DNA of 64,000 nt from positions 1 to 64,000 of the forward strand of contig CAMHNI010000009.1 in assembly GCA_946186505.1 (NCBI GenBank), given 5' to 3'. Both the position numbers and the translations under genes were made by a program. Shown one piece after another: positions 14,893 to 22,580 of the stretch. Below the pieces are notes generated by a model. It had not been told where the DNA came from, searched no databases, and worked only from the letters and a program-made list of their open reading frames with translations. Numbering within the stretch: position 1 is the stretch's first letter; every line of letters begins with the position of its first letter. This DNA is from an uncultured Prevotellaceae bacterium (GTDB taxonomy: Bacteria > Bacteroidota > Bacteroidia > Bacteroidales > Bacteroidaceae).

Positions 14893-15666
14893 TTACAGCT
14901 TCAGTCCGGAGCTGTTCTTCTCTTCTTTCTTAACGGTATTCTTTACGTTATCCTTCTTACTCTGCTCATTGACACACTTCTGGTATTCCCAGCGGTTCTC
15001 GTCCGTCTGGACATAGCCCATGTAGTCGTCATGTTCAAGGTCGTACTTGATCTTCATCTGACGGTTCCATTCATCCATATCGCCATTGACCACCTTAAAG
15101 CCCTGCTGCTCACGGAGGTCAACACCGACAACGACCTTCTGGTCACCGACATTCAGTTCAATAGGCTTGCCTTCCTGTGCCTGCTGTTTCTGGTTCGCAC
15201 CCAGCTCAATGTGGTTGATCTTCTCCATGTCTTTAAGCTTTTCAGCAATACGGACATGGGCGACACTGCGAGGGATAAGAGCATTGGTCTCTTTGTCGAG
15301 CTGGATGAACTTCATCTTTCGGATGCCGTTCTCTTCCAGTTCCTTACGGATAACCTCACCGTTCTTCACACGATTCAGTTCGCGTGGAGTCAGACAATAG
15401 TCGTTCTGAATTTCCTTTGTACGCTGGTAGGTAAGCAACTTGACGCTGCCGTCATCATCACGGCTGAGCTGAATCTTCATAGGAATGGCAATCGTCTTAC
15501 CGTTCTTGGCCTTGATGCGGGCTTCGATAATGGGTGACACCCTTCCATTGATGATCGGATCAACCAAATTCTTGGGCATCGATAGGAATGCATCCCTGCT
15601 GATGCCAAGCTTCTCCAACTTCTCATAAGGAATTTCTTCCTCTAAAAAAGAATATTTACTTATCAT
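14893..15666 (-). CDS. DUF4099/DUF3945-type accessory protein
   Basis: A 257-residue protein. The N-terminus IPYEKLEKLGISRDAFLSM followed by NLVDPIINGRVSPII resembles DUF4099. Repeated units with CLTPRELNRVKNGEVI and a FIQLDKETNALIPRSVA segment resemble DUF3945. Such proteins are frequent on Bacteroidales conjugative elements and their function is unknown. It ends NSSGLKL. Its promoter region overlaps that of the divergent peptidoglycan-hydrolase gene in a 19-bp palindrome (15684-15702). Confidence 0.65.
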   Translation of the reverse strand: MISKYSFLEEEIPYEKLEKLGISRDAFLSMPKNLVDPIINGRVSPIIEARIKAKNGKTIAIPMKIQLSRDDDGSVKLLTYQRTKEIQNDYCLTPRELNRVKNGEVIRKELEENGIRKMKFIQLDKETNALIPRSVAHVRIAEKLKDMEKINHIELGANQKQQAQEGKPIELNVGDQKVVVGVDLREQQGFKVVNGDMDEWNRQMKIKYDLEHDDYMGYVQTDENRWEYQKCVNEQSKKDNVKNTVKKEEKNSSGLKL

Positions 15667-15683
15667 ATTTGTTAAATATTGAT

Positions 15684-15702
15684 TAACTTTGCTGCAAAGT
15701 TA
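15684..15702. promoter_or_regulatory. Palindrome made of two opposed -7 boxes
   Basis: TAACTTTGC, one central T, then GCAAAGTTA: a perfect 9+1+9 palindrome in which each arm is a TAnnTTTG promoter box, one for each divergent gene. Well-placed TTTG boxes are not obvious on either side. Simultaneous use of both boxes would be sterically difficult, suggesting mutually exclusive transcription or a dyad for a regulator. Confidence 0.5.
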
Positions 15703-15726
15703 CGGACATTTTATCAGAAAAGCAAT

Positions 15727-16818
15727 ATGAGTAGAGTATTTTTTATGTTTTTATTACTAGAATTGGCATATATCAAGAGTTATGCCCAGTTTTTCACCAT
15801 TATGCCCGATTCTGGTCAATCAACGAGATTGGCCGATGAAACTGCCTATGGTGACAGTGTAAACATCCCTTTAGTCCTGCATTCAGACACTATAAGGACA
15901 GAAGCAGACAGTCTGATGATGGCTAAAAGGGAAGAAAACCTGTTTCCGTCAACCAAAGGCCTTCCTATCTCAATAGAAAAGAGAGTGCCGGTATTTGGAC
16001 ACGTGAGAAACAACCCCCTTTTGCAGCTTCTCGAACAACGGGTGACGGTCTGCCTCCCCTTGGATTACATGACTGTCAACTCCAGATACGGCTACCGAAA
16101 GGATCCTGTATATAGATGTGAGCGTTTCCATGACGGCATAGACTTGAAATGCAACTATGGTAATGTCTATGCCATGATGCCAGGTATCGTCAAGGAGGTT
16201 CATCGTGGCAACAGAGGCTATGGGAACTATGTCATTCTCCAGCATGGAAGCATCGAGTGTCTGTATGGGCATCTGAGCGTCATTGCCGTTAATGAGAATG
16301 ATGTGGTAGAGGCAGGCGACATCGTAGCGATCTCTGGAAATACAGGAAAATCGACAGGGCCACACCTTCATTTGCGGCTGAGGAAAGGAGGGAAAAGCAT
16401 CGACCCGCAGCACTTTGTCAACTATCTGAATGACTACATCGATGACCTTCAGGACAGGATAGCGACCTTGAAGTTCGGTGGAAAGCCTGACAGGGAACTG
16501 AATATCGAGAACCTTGCCAGAGTGCTGGAGCAATACCATGTCAAATATCCCAAGATAGTTATTGCCCAGTCCCTCTTGGAAACGGGCTACTACACGTCGC
16601 GGGTTTGCTGGGAGTGCAAGAACCTTTTTGGCCTGCGCCGTCCAAGTGATGGCAGCTACTATAAGTTCGACCGATGGGAGGACAGCGTGAAAGCCTACCG
16701 TGACTATGTGCAGTATAAGTACAAAGGCGGTGACTATCTCCAGTTCCTCAACCGTATCGGCTATGCAGAGGATAAGTCGTATGTCCTGAAGGTGCGCCAG
16801 ATTGCCAAGACCTTATAA
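15727..16818 (+). CDS. Bifunctional peptidoglycan hydrolase (M23 peptidase + glucosaminidase)
   Basis: About 363 residues from MSRVFFMFLLLELAYIKSYA, a signal peptide; this start falls 25 bp after the palindromic promoter. An M23 endopeptidase domain has the zinc motifs FHDGIDL and GPHLHLRL, with SRYGYRKDPVYR before them. A C-terminal glucosaminidase-type domain follows (VIAQSLLETGYYTSRVCWEC, NLFGLR, DRWEDSVKAYRDYV). Such double-headed enzymes open the cell wall for type IV secretion machines. It is the only rightward gene within the transfer region and converges on traX. Confidence 0.85.
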   Translation: MSRVFFMFLLLELAYIKSYAQFFTIMPDSGQSTRLADETAYGDSVNIPLVLHSDTIRTEADSLMMAKREENLFPSTKGLPISIEKRVPVFGHVRNNPLLQLLEQRVTVCLPLDYMTVNSRYGYRKDPVYRCERFHDGIDLKCNYGNVYAMMPGIVKEVHRGNRGYGNYVILQHGSIECLYGHLSVIAVNENDVVEAGDIVAISGNTGKSTGPHLHLRLRKGGKSIDPQHFVNYLNDYIDDLQDRIATLKFGGKPDRELNIENLARVLEQYHVKYPKIVIAQSLLETGYYTSRVCWECKNLFGLRRPSDGSYYKFDRWEDSVKAYRDYVQYKYKGGDYLQFLNRIGYAEDKSYVLKVRQIAKTL

Positions 16819-16821
16819 CGG

Positions 16822-17457
16822 CTATCTGAGCCAGTATATCAGCATCATGTGTAAGGGGTAGAAGGCATAGAAAGCATATTTCATGGCCTTCCCCCTTATA
16901 AATCCCCGTTCACCGTTGTAGAGCCAGATGACGGCAAAAGCCATCATGATACCGATGATGCCGTATTCATACATCAGCGGTATGCCGAAAAGCGTCTGTA
17001 TGTCAGGTCTGCCACGGAACATATAGAAGATAAGCACCAGCCCAAACCCTTTCCAAGAGTAGTCCGTGTCAACGAGCAAGGTGACAAGTCCAAGGAGTGC
17101 AACAGAAACTACTATTGCCCAATGTTGTTTCAGATTTTCAATGGCATACAATCCTAAGAGTCCAGCCAACAGCGTAAACAGGACATTATGACTGCCATCA
17201 TGGTTCAGCATCAGCCAGGGAATCTCCGATACCAGGGCAAAAGCAAAGAGGCTCAGCATATACTTCTGTCTGTTCCTTGAATAGACAAAGCCCTCTGCCA
17301 GCAGGAAGGCGAATGTCGGGAAAGCAATACGTCCGACAGTCCGCATCAGTTCATAGAGATACGGGTTGGAACAACCATAGTAATAGGCCACATGGTCTAT
17401 AGTCATTGAGAGCATGGCGATAATCTTCAGCCAGCTCCCACTAAGATCTTTTGTCAT
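16822..17457 (-). CDS. traX: TraX-family membrane protein
   Basis: A 211-residue polytopic membrane protein with several hydrophobic segments and typical TraX motifs: WLKIIAMLSMTIDHVAYYYG at the start, GRIAFPTFAFLLAEGF, and a final AFYPLHMMLIYWLR. In F-like plasmids TraX acetylates the N-terminus of pilin. No pilin gene is recognisable here, so the target is unknown. The gene lies just after the terminator of the upstream regulator gene and would need read-through or its own weak promoter. Confidence 0.85.
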   Translation of the reverse strand: MTKDLSGSWLKIIAMLSMTIDHVAYYYGCSNPYLYELMRTVGRIAFPTFAFLLAEGFVYSRNRQKYMLSLFAFALVSEIPWLMLNHDGSHNVLFTLLAGLLGLYAIENLKQHWAIVVSVALLGLVTLLVDTDYSWKGFGLVLIFYMFRGRPDIQTLFGIPLMYEYGIIGIMMAFAVIWLYNGERGFIRGKAMKYAFYAFYPLHMMLIYWLR

Positions 17458-17479
17458 TTCGTTATCCTAAAAAGTATTC

Positions 17480-17509
17480 AAAAAAGGCTGTCAGAAAAAA
17501 CCGACAGCC
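17480..17509 (-). terminator. Rho-independent terminator of the transfer operon
   Basis: Leftward hairpin GGCTGTC/GACAGCC (17486-17492 with 17503-17509) followed by six T on the minus strand. It closes the operon just after the HTH regulator gene. Confidence 0.8.
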
Positions 17510-17519
17510 CATTCATATC

Positions 17520-18002
17520 TTAGAGAAGTTCGATGGTTTTCTCCAGTGACTTTAATAAATCTTCTGACTGTTGCTTGGTGGCTTCCATCATGCGTTTATT
17601 CAAATCCTGAAACATGTCTTCCGTATGCTTCTCAATAATGATCTTTACGTTATCTTTGAAATCCTGCTGCATATTGGCTATATAGCCCTTGGAGTTTTGC
17701 TCCAACAATTGCAGGCGAGCCTTGACATGGCTTTGCAGAGCAGGATTCTTATCGTAGTTTTCATCATCGTCTGGATCAAAGTTCTTACTTAGCAATCTGT
17801 TCATATCAACGCTGATGGAGTAAAAGACAAGAGCGGCAACCGTAGAAGTCGTAATCTCACCCCTCTCCATACGCGAAATAGTAAGAGGTGCGCAACCTAT
17901 CTCTTTGGCGACATCCGCCTGTGTCATCTTCAGGTGCTGTCTAACCTTCTGGAGTCTCTCACCCAGAACCTTCACATCCAACTTCTCTACTAATTCATTC
18001 AT
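17520..18002 (-). CDS. XRE-type HTH regulator with C-terminal coiled coil
   Basis: A 160-residue protein. An N-terminal lambda-Cro-type helix-turn-helix at about 13-68 includes LKMTQADVAKEIGCAPLTIS followed by RMERG. A Lys/Glu/Gln-rich segment predicted to form a coiled coil reaches the C-terminus. It is the last gene before the operon terminator and begins 3 bp after the coupling-protein gene, so it probably reports on or tunes transfer-operon expression. The target promoter cannot be identified from the sequence. Confidence 0.8.
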   Translation of the reverse strand: MNELVEKLDVKVLGERLQKVRQHLKMTQADVAKEIGCAPLTISRMERGEITTSTVAALVFYSISVDMNRLLSKNFDPDDDENYDKNPALQSHVKARLQLLEQNSKGYIANMQQDFKDNVKIIIEKHTEDMFQDLNKRMMEATKQQSEDLLKSLEKTIELL

Positions 18003-18005
18003 ACC

Positions 18006-20324
18006 TTACGGTGTTTGAGGGGTTATACCAAGAAGCTCGGAAATCATAGCGTCCACTTCATCATTTATACGCTTGAAATTGCGGTTAAGCATAATTTCTT
18101 TTTCCTTATCGCTTGCAAAGTTATACATTTTCGGCAAATTTTGGTAGTATTTCTCTTCCTTTTTGATCTTTTCCATATCAAAATTTGTCTTGCAGAAGTA
18201 TTTGGTGGTCTTGAACTCCTCAGATTCCTCGATATTGAACACGTCAAGTGATGCCTTGTCTGTCGGTGTGAAGTCACGGGCGGCCTGACCTGCAAGCCAT
18301 CCTGTAGCCATGTCAGCAATCTTGGCGGCAGGAACGAGATAGTCCATCTTCTCCTGAATGGAGGTTGATACCCGCTGCTCATTGATGGTGACAGACTTGG
18401 AGGTCTGCTTGGCCTTGCCGAACACGTCATTCTGTGCCCATTCCAGCGTTTCCTTGTTACGGGCGGCACCCATGAAGATGTTTCCGCACGTTGTCAGTAT
18501 TTTCTGCATTCCGACCTTACCATAGTCGGCTTCGAGCTGCGGCAGTTCCTGAAAGCCCAAGGTAACGGCAACCTTATTGCTTCTTGCCGTACCTATCAGA
18601 CGGTCTATCTTGTGGAAGTAGAGAGTCGGCAGCTCATCGACGATGATAGAGACAGGGATGTTACCCTTGCTGTTCACACGAGTCACGAGACGGTTCAGGA
18701 TCAGTGCGTTCAATGAGCCGATAACCTGTTCCTTCTCAGGGTCGTTGGCTATGACAAGATAGGAAGGATGTGCCGGGTCTGAGATTTTCAGGTCGAAGTC
18801 ATCACCCGTAAACACCCAATAGGCTTCGGGCGATACCAGACGGGCAGCGTTGACACGGAGCGTACCGACCATTCCTTCCAACTGGTCGTTGGCCTTGTTC
18901 TTATAGGCAGACTGGAACGGAGCCATCAGCGACATAATCTTCTCGTCCTGCATCAAGATGTCAAAGACCTCGCTATAGGGTCGGCCCAGAAATGACAGCA
19001 CATGGGGCATGTCAGAAAACTCCCCTGTGATGGTGTCCGGCTCAACGATATTTCCCTCATCATCCTCATACCAAGCCTTGTCAATGATAATCAGGTCACC
19101 GTTCATGTCCTTATACATGAATCCGTTCAAGTCCACGAACATGCCATCTTCATCGGTGGCCACATTCCGGCTATGCTCGTCAAGGAAGTCAAGGACAACC
19201 TTGCCGTTCTCATCGACAGCGTTATAGTCCGTCCAATAACGGGTCACCAGTTTCAGCCGTTTGCCATTATAGAGAATGTAACGGGTCAGCTTCTTGCCAT
19301 TCTTATAGCCTGTCGGGTGGAAGTTGATGAAGAAGTAGATGATGCTTGCGAGGAAGTTTTCGGCTGAGTTCTGGAAGAAAGCCTCTGAGCCGCCTTTCTT
19401 CTCGCTTCCCTTATTCAGAGCCTCCAGCAGCGTGGCGGCAGTCTCGGATGCTCCTGCCAAATCGGGGATATACTTACGTTGGATAGGATTCACGCGGTTG
19501 GAATACTCCACATCTGAGAAGTTGACGATATGGAAACCGCAGTTCTCAGGCAAATGACCATATCGTTTATTCTTGCAGTACTGGTAGAACAATGTTTTCC
19601 CAAGCGTCGGAAACTTGTAGTCATAGACCATCATCGCAAAGCCCTTCGCGGCATGTTGCCGGATGAAAGGATCGATAATGCCGAATGACTTACCAGATCC
19701 AGGTGTACCAAGCACAATCGTACCACGAAAAGGATTGATAATGTTGATCCAGCCCTTATGCATACGACGTTTGAAGTAGTACACCATCGGGATATTTACA
19801 GAATACTCGTTAGCATTCAAGTCCTCGGACTGCTCAAAGGACTCATTCTCGAAGTTGAAGCGATCCTCACCAAGCTTGTAGTTGTAGTAACGGGCGATAC
19901 CGTCACCTCCCTGATGTACGAGCATGGTTCCCACGATACTTGCCAGAGCATAGAGTACGCGGTTGGTGGCAAAACCGCCAAGCTCGCCTCCCCACAGGCC
20001 ATGCTGTAACACGATACAGAGGATAATCAGTGAGAATCCCATGACGATAGGGTATATCACCATCGTCTTGACATTGAATCTCAGACTCACCTTCGCCCTT
20101 GTACCGATACAGGTAACGGCGATGCAGACCAGTTCAATGAACTTGCAGGATGATACACTGTTGAATATCTGGAATCGACCTATCAGCTCCAGCACGAACT
20201 GCGTGGCACGGCTCTCAGAGGTGATAGGCAGGTTCATTACCAGCTCGATAATCAAAAAGATATAGATGCAGCTACGAAAGATGTTATACATCTGCTGCTG
20301 TTCCTTTGTCTCTTCTGTTCCCAT
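18006..20324 (-). CDS. Type IV coupling protein (TraG/VirD4 class, Bacteroides MobC-like)
   Basis: A 772-residue inner-membrane ATPase that recruits the relaxosome to the secretion channel. N-terminal membrane segments are followed by Walker A GTPGSGKS at 206-213 and Walker B SIIVDELPTLY. FQELPQLEADYGKVGM and ARNKETLEWAQNDVFG are typical of the family. Between the Walker motifs there is an extra acidic segment of roughly 110 residues (from about GYKNGKKL to TITGEF) with short DENGK / DEDGM / DMNGD / DDEGN turns, absent from the shorter coupling proteins I know of. A hairpin lies between this gene and the upstream lipoprotein gene. Confidence 0.9.
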   Translation of the reverse strand: MGTEETKEQQQMYNIFRSCIYIFLIIELVMNLPITSESRATQFVLELIGRFQIFNSVSSCKFIELVCIAVTCIGTRAKVSLRFNVKTMVIYPIVMGFSLIILCIVLQHGLWGGELGGFATNRVLYALASIVGTMLVHQGGDGIARYYNYKLGEDRFNFENESFEQSEDLNANEYSVNIPMVYYFKRRMHKGWINIINPFRGTIVLGTPGSGKSFGIIDPFIRQHAAKGFAMMVYDYKFPTLGKTLFYQYCKNKRYGHLPENCGFHIVNFSDVEYSNRVNPIQRKYIPDLAGASETAATLLEALNKGSEKKGGSEAFFQNSAENFLASIIYFFINFHPTGYKNGKKLTRYILYNGKRLKLVTRYWTDYNAVDENGKVVLDFLDEHSRNVATDEDGMFVDLNGFMYKDMNGDLIIIDKAWYEDDEGNIVEPDTITGEFSDMPHVLSFLGRPYSEVFDILMQDEKIMSLMAPFQSAYKNKANDQLEGMVGTLRVNAARLVSPEAYWVFTGDDFDLKISDPAHPSYLVIANDPEKEQVIGSLNALILNRLVTRVNSKGNIPVSIIVDELPTLYFHKIDRLIGTARSNKVAVTLGFQELPQLEADYGKVGMQKILTTCGNIFMGAARNKETLEWAQNDVFGKAKQTSKSVTINEQRVSTSIQEKMDYLVPAAKIADMATGWLAGQAARDFTPTDKASLDVFNIEESEEFKTTKYFCKTNFDMEKIKKEEKYYQNLPKMYNFASDKEKEIMLNRNFKRINDEVDAMISELLGITPQTP

Positions 20325-20341
20325 TGCTTATGTCTTTATAA

Positions 20342-20378
20342 GAGAGGGGACTACCACTATTGTAAATAGCCCCCTCTC
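20342..20378 (-). terminator. Intra-operon hairpin before the coupling-protein gene
   Basis: GAGAGGGG (20342-20349) pairs with CCCCTCTC (20371-20378), with inner CTA/TAG pairing. There is no clear U-run, so it may be a processing or attenuation signal separating the coupling-protein mRNA from the secretion genes. Confidence 0.4.
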
Positions 20379-20402
20379 CATCGATTATGAAAGGTATAAG
20401 TG

Positions 20403-21050
20403 TTATCTGATCCTCAATACAGGGCGTACCCTGCCGGGTGTTGTCTTGATGGTCGAAGTCACAAAGCCGCTTCGCACAGCCACACTCAGGTAGTACATCT
20501 GCTCACTCTCCGACGAGCTGCCATCCTGAGTTGAACTGACATACTGGCCATCGGAAAAGGGTTCGCCACTGATCATGCGCATAGAGTTCTCCACAACAGG
20601 CAGCATAGATGCCAATGCTCTCAGCTCTCCTGCCGACGGCAAAGCCCAGCTTGCCATAGGCGAACGGAAATCGGCCACAGCCTCGGCTGCAGGAGTGGGA
20701 ATCTCCGATACCAGCAAGGCTGCCGTGTTCTCTGCACCGCACAGAGTACGGCTGTCACTATCCACGCTACCGACAGTACCTAAAGAGTCAGCATAGGCAT
20801 AACTGCCCAGCTCATGGGTAGAGATGACCAGAGCCGTGTCGCGGTTGCAATAGAAGATGACACCGACGGCTTGCTGACCATCCGCATCATAGCCCTGTGG
20901 TGAAACGACGGAGTTATCAGCCAACAGGATATTCCCGACTCTCAGGCTTCCGTCAAACTCATCAGTATGTTCCTCGCAGGAGGTCATGCCTCCCATTACG
21001 GCTACAGCCATCATCAGCATAGCCGCATAATTCTTGTTATATTTCTTCAT
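20403..21050 (-). CDS. Lipoprotein with DUF1566-like C-terminus
   Basis: About 215 residues from MKKYNKNYAAML; the lipobox MGGMTSC places the lipidated Cys near residue 25. The C-terminal half, with LPSAGELRALASML, GQYVSSTQDG and VRPVLRIR, follows the pattern of DUF1566/major-paralogous-domain proteins (LPTxxEL ... YWSST ... VRAV). It is the last of the envelope genes after traO, in the place where TraQ or entry-exclusion lipoproteins may occur. Its function is unknown. Confidence 0.65.
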   Translation of the reverse strand: MKKYNKNYAAMLMMAVAVMGGMTSCEEHTDEFDGSLRVGNILLADNSVVSPQGYDADGQQAVGVIFYCNRDTALVISTHELGSYAYADSLGTVGSVDSDSRTLCGAENTAALLVSEIPTPAAEAVADFRSPMASWALPSAGELRALASMLPVVENSMRMISGEPFSDGQYVSSTQDGSSSESEQMYYLSVAVRSGFVTSTIKTTPGRVRPVLRIR

Positions 21051-21061
21051 ATCGCTCATGA

Positions 21062-21559
21062 TTAGAATGGAATCTTCAGACCTATCAGAAGACCGTTACG
21101 GAAAGAATCGCCATGCAGGAAATTAACCTGGTTCTTCTGAATCAATGAAAGCTGAACACCAGAGGGAAAGACATAATTGTATTCCAGTCCACCCTCCACA
21201 GCAAAGAAGTAGTCGCCCTTATATGCTCCAAACTCAGGGCCGAAACGCAGTCTTAGGTTACTGTTCTTGAACTTCTTCAGACAGTACTTATAAAGCAAAC
21301 CGCCATCCCAGTAGTAGCCTTTCCAGAACACATCCTTGCAGATCTTGCCACACACAGGGTCACGCTGCCACTGGTTGCCTATCTCTGCCGTCAGTTCAAC
21401 GGCATTACCATAGGTCAGCTCATGCTCATAGCCCAATGTGGCATTGAGTGTGCTATTGAATAGGAAGCCTGCATTAAACGTAAAATACTCGTCTTTCTCA
21501 CCTGCCATCGCTCCAGTACCCACCAGAAAGGACAGCATCACAAATAATATCTTCTTCAT
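21062..21559 (-). CDS. TraO-like outer-membrane conjugation protein
   Basis: A 165-residue protein with a signal peptide (MKKILFVMLSFLVGTGAMAG) and alternating beta-strand sequence typical of a small barrel (FTFNAGFLFNSTLNATLGYE; ending NGLLIGLKIPF). Length and position immediately after traN match TraO of Bacteroides conjugative transposons, whose exact role is not established. Four Cys around DPVCGKICKDVF and KYCLKKF are unusual for a barrel and may form disulfides. Confidence 0.75.
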   Translation of the reverse strand: MKKILFVMLSFLVGTGAMAGEKDEYFTFNAGFLFNSTLNATLGYEHELTYGNAVELTAEIGNQWQRDPVCGKICKDVFWKGYYWDGGLLYKYCLKKFKNSNLRLRFGPEFGAYKGDYFFAVEGGLEYNYVFPSGVQLSLIQKNQVNFLHGDSFRNGLLIGLKIPF

Positions 21560-21564
21560 GACGT

Positions 21565-22494
21565 TTATCTGTTGATGTTAAACGGAAGACGGCGAAGCAA
21601 TCCCTTGTCGAAGCCATCGGCATTGAGGATATCTTCGTACTCAATGGGGATATAGATGACACGTCCTGAAATCTGACGCTCAGCTATCTCAATCCTCAGA
21701 ACCTTCTCGTCCGGGAATGTCAGCTTAGGCAGGACAATAACGTTACGATAAGCCTTCTTGAAGCTATGCGCACTATTCAAGGAGTAAGTCGGAGTCAGTT
21801 CAATCGTCTGTGAGTTGGTGGCCTTGGCCTCTTTCTTGTCTGTCAGTTTGATGCGTACTTCGTCGATGTCATACTTGATCTTCGTGCGGTTGTAGAGCGA
21901 ATAGTCAATGAAATAGTAGTCATTGACTGTGTAGATGTTATTCACCACCGCACGGATGCCGTTGGCGGTATAGTGGATGTTGTTATAGTTGGGCTGGCTG
22001 CCATAGATGGCCCAGGCGTATGCGGCCATCTCGCTCTCAGGCATCAGCACGTCAGGGTTCTTGTAGCGTCTCATCTCGTCCAACTGAATGCGGTAGATGC
22101 TGTTGGCACAGGCAGGCCCAGCCGTATATACCACATCGTACTGAGCCAGATGCCGCTCACCGATGACGGTTATCGTACCTACCAGTTCATGGTCACGCAT
22201 CCTTGCAGATGGCTTTATCCGCACGATGTTGTCAGAACACTGGTTGCCGACAATCTTGTCCGTTGACATATCCACCAACTTGATATTCTCCAGCATGATA
22301 ACATGCGTAGTCACGTTCTCATTGACAAAGATGACATGGTTACGCTCCATACCCGGCATACAGTTGTCGTCTGTCTGCATGGTATAGATATACCTTACCT
22401 TGACGGAATCCTTCTTCGTTTCCGTATTCTCCTGGGCATTAGCCCCTGCCGACAGGGCTACCAAGCCCATGACGGCCAAAACAATTCTCTTCAT
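21565..22494 (-). CDS. TraN-like conjugation protein (DUF4138, VirB9-like)
   Basis: About 309 residues from MKRIVLAVMGLVALSAGANA, a clean signal peptide; the upstream in-frame ATG at 22530 would lie inside the octamer array and spoil the signal. The mature protein is beta-rich with EVRIKLTDKKEAKATNSQTI and LRIEIAERQISGRVIYIPIE, features of the TraN/VirB9-like outer-membrane-complex subunit. It follows traM in the canonical order M-N-O. Confidence 0.8.
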   Translation of the reverse strand: MKRIVLAVMGLVALSAGANAQENTETKKDSVKVRYIYTMQTDDNCMPGMERNHVIFVNENVTTHVIMLENIKLVDMSTDKIVGNQCSDNIVRIKPSARMRDHELVGTITVIGERHLAQYDVVYTAGPACANSIYRIQLDEMRRYKNPDVLMPESEMAAYAWAIYGSQPNYNNIHYTANGIRAVVNNIYTVNDYYFIDYSLYNRTKIKYDIDEVRIKLTDKKEAKATNSQTIELTPTYSLNSAHSFKKAYRNVIVLPKLTFPDEKVLRIEIAERQISGRVIYIPIEYEDILNADGFDKGLLRRLPFNINR

Positions 22495-22580
22495 ACTGAA
22501 TTTCTGATTTTCTGTTTTACTGTAATTCATAATTTCTGATTTTCTGTATTTCTGTCTTTCTTAATTTCAGTCTTTCTGCG
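22493..22580. repeat. Octamer array at the traM-traN junction (11 units)
   Basis: Eleven consecutive 8-bp units without a slip: ATACTGAA, TTTCTGAT, TTTCTGTT, TTACTGTA, ATTCATAA, TTTCTGAT, TTTCTGTA, TTTCTGTC, TTTCTTAA, TTTCAGTC, TTTCTGCG. The array fills the whole spacer from the traN start codon to the traM stop and enters the last codons of traM. It belongs to the same family as the arrays at 36562-36680 and 37319-37639. Confidence 0.8.
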
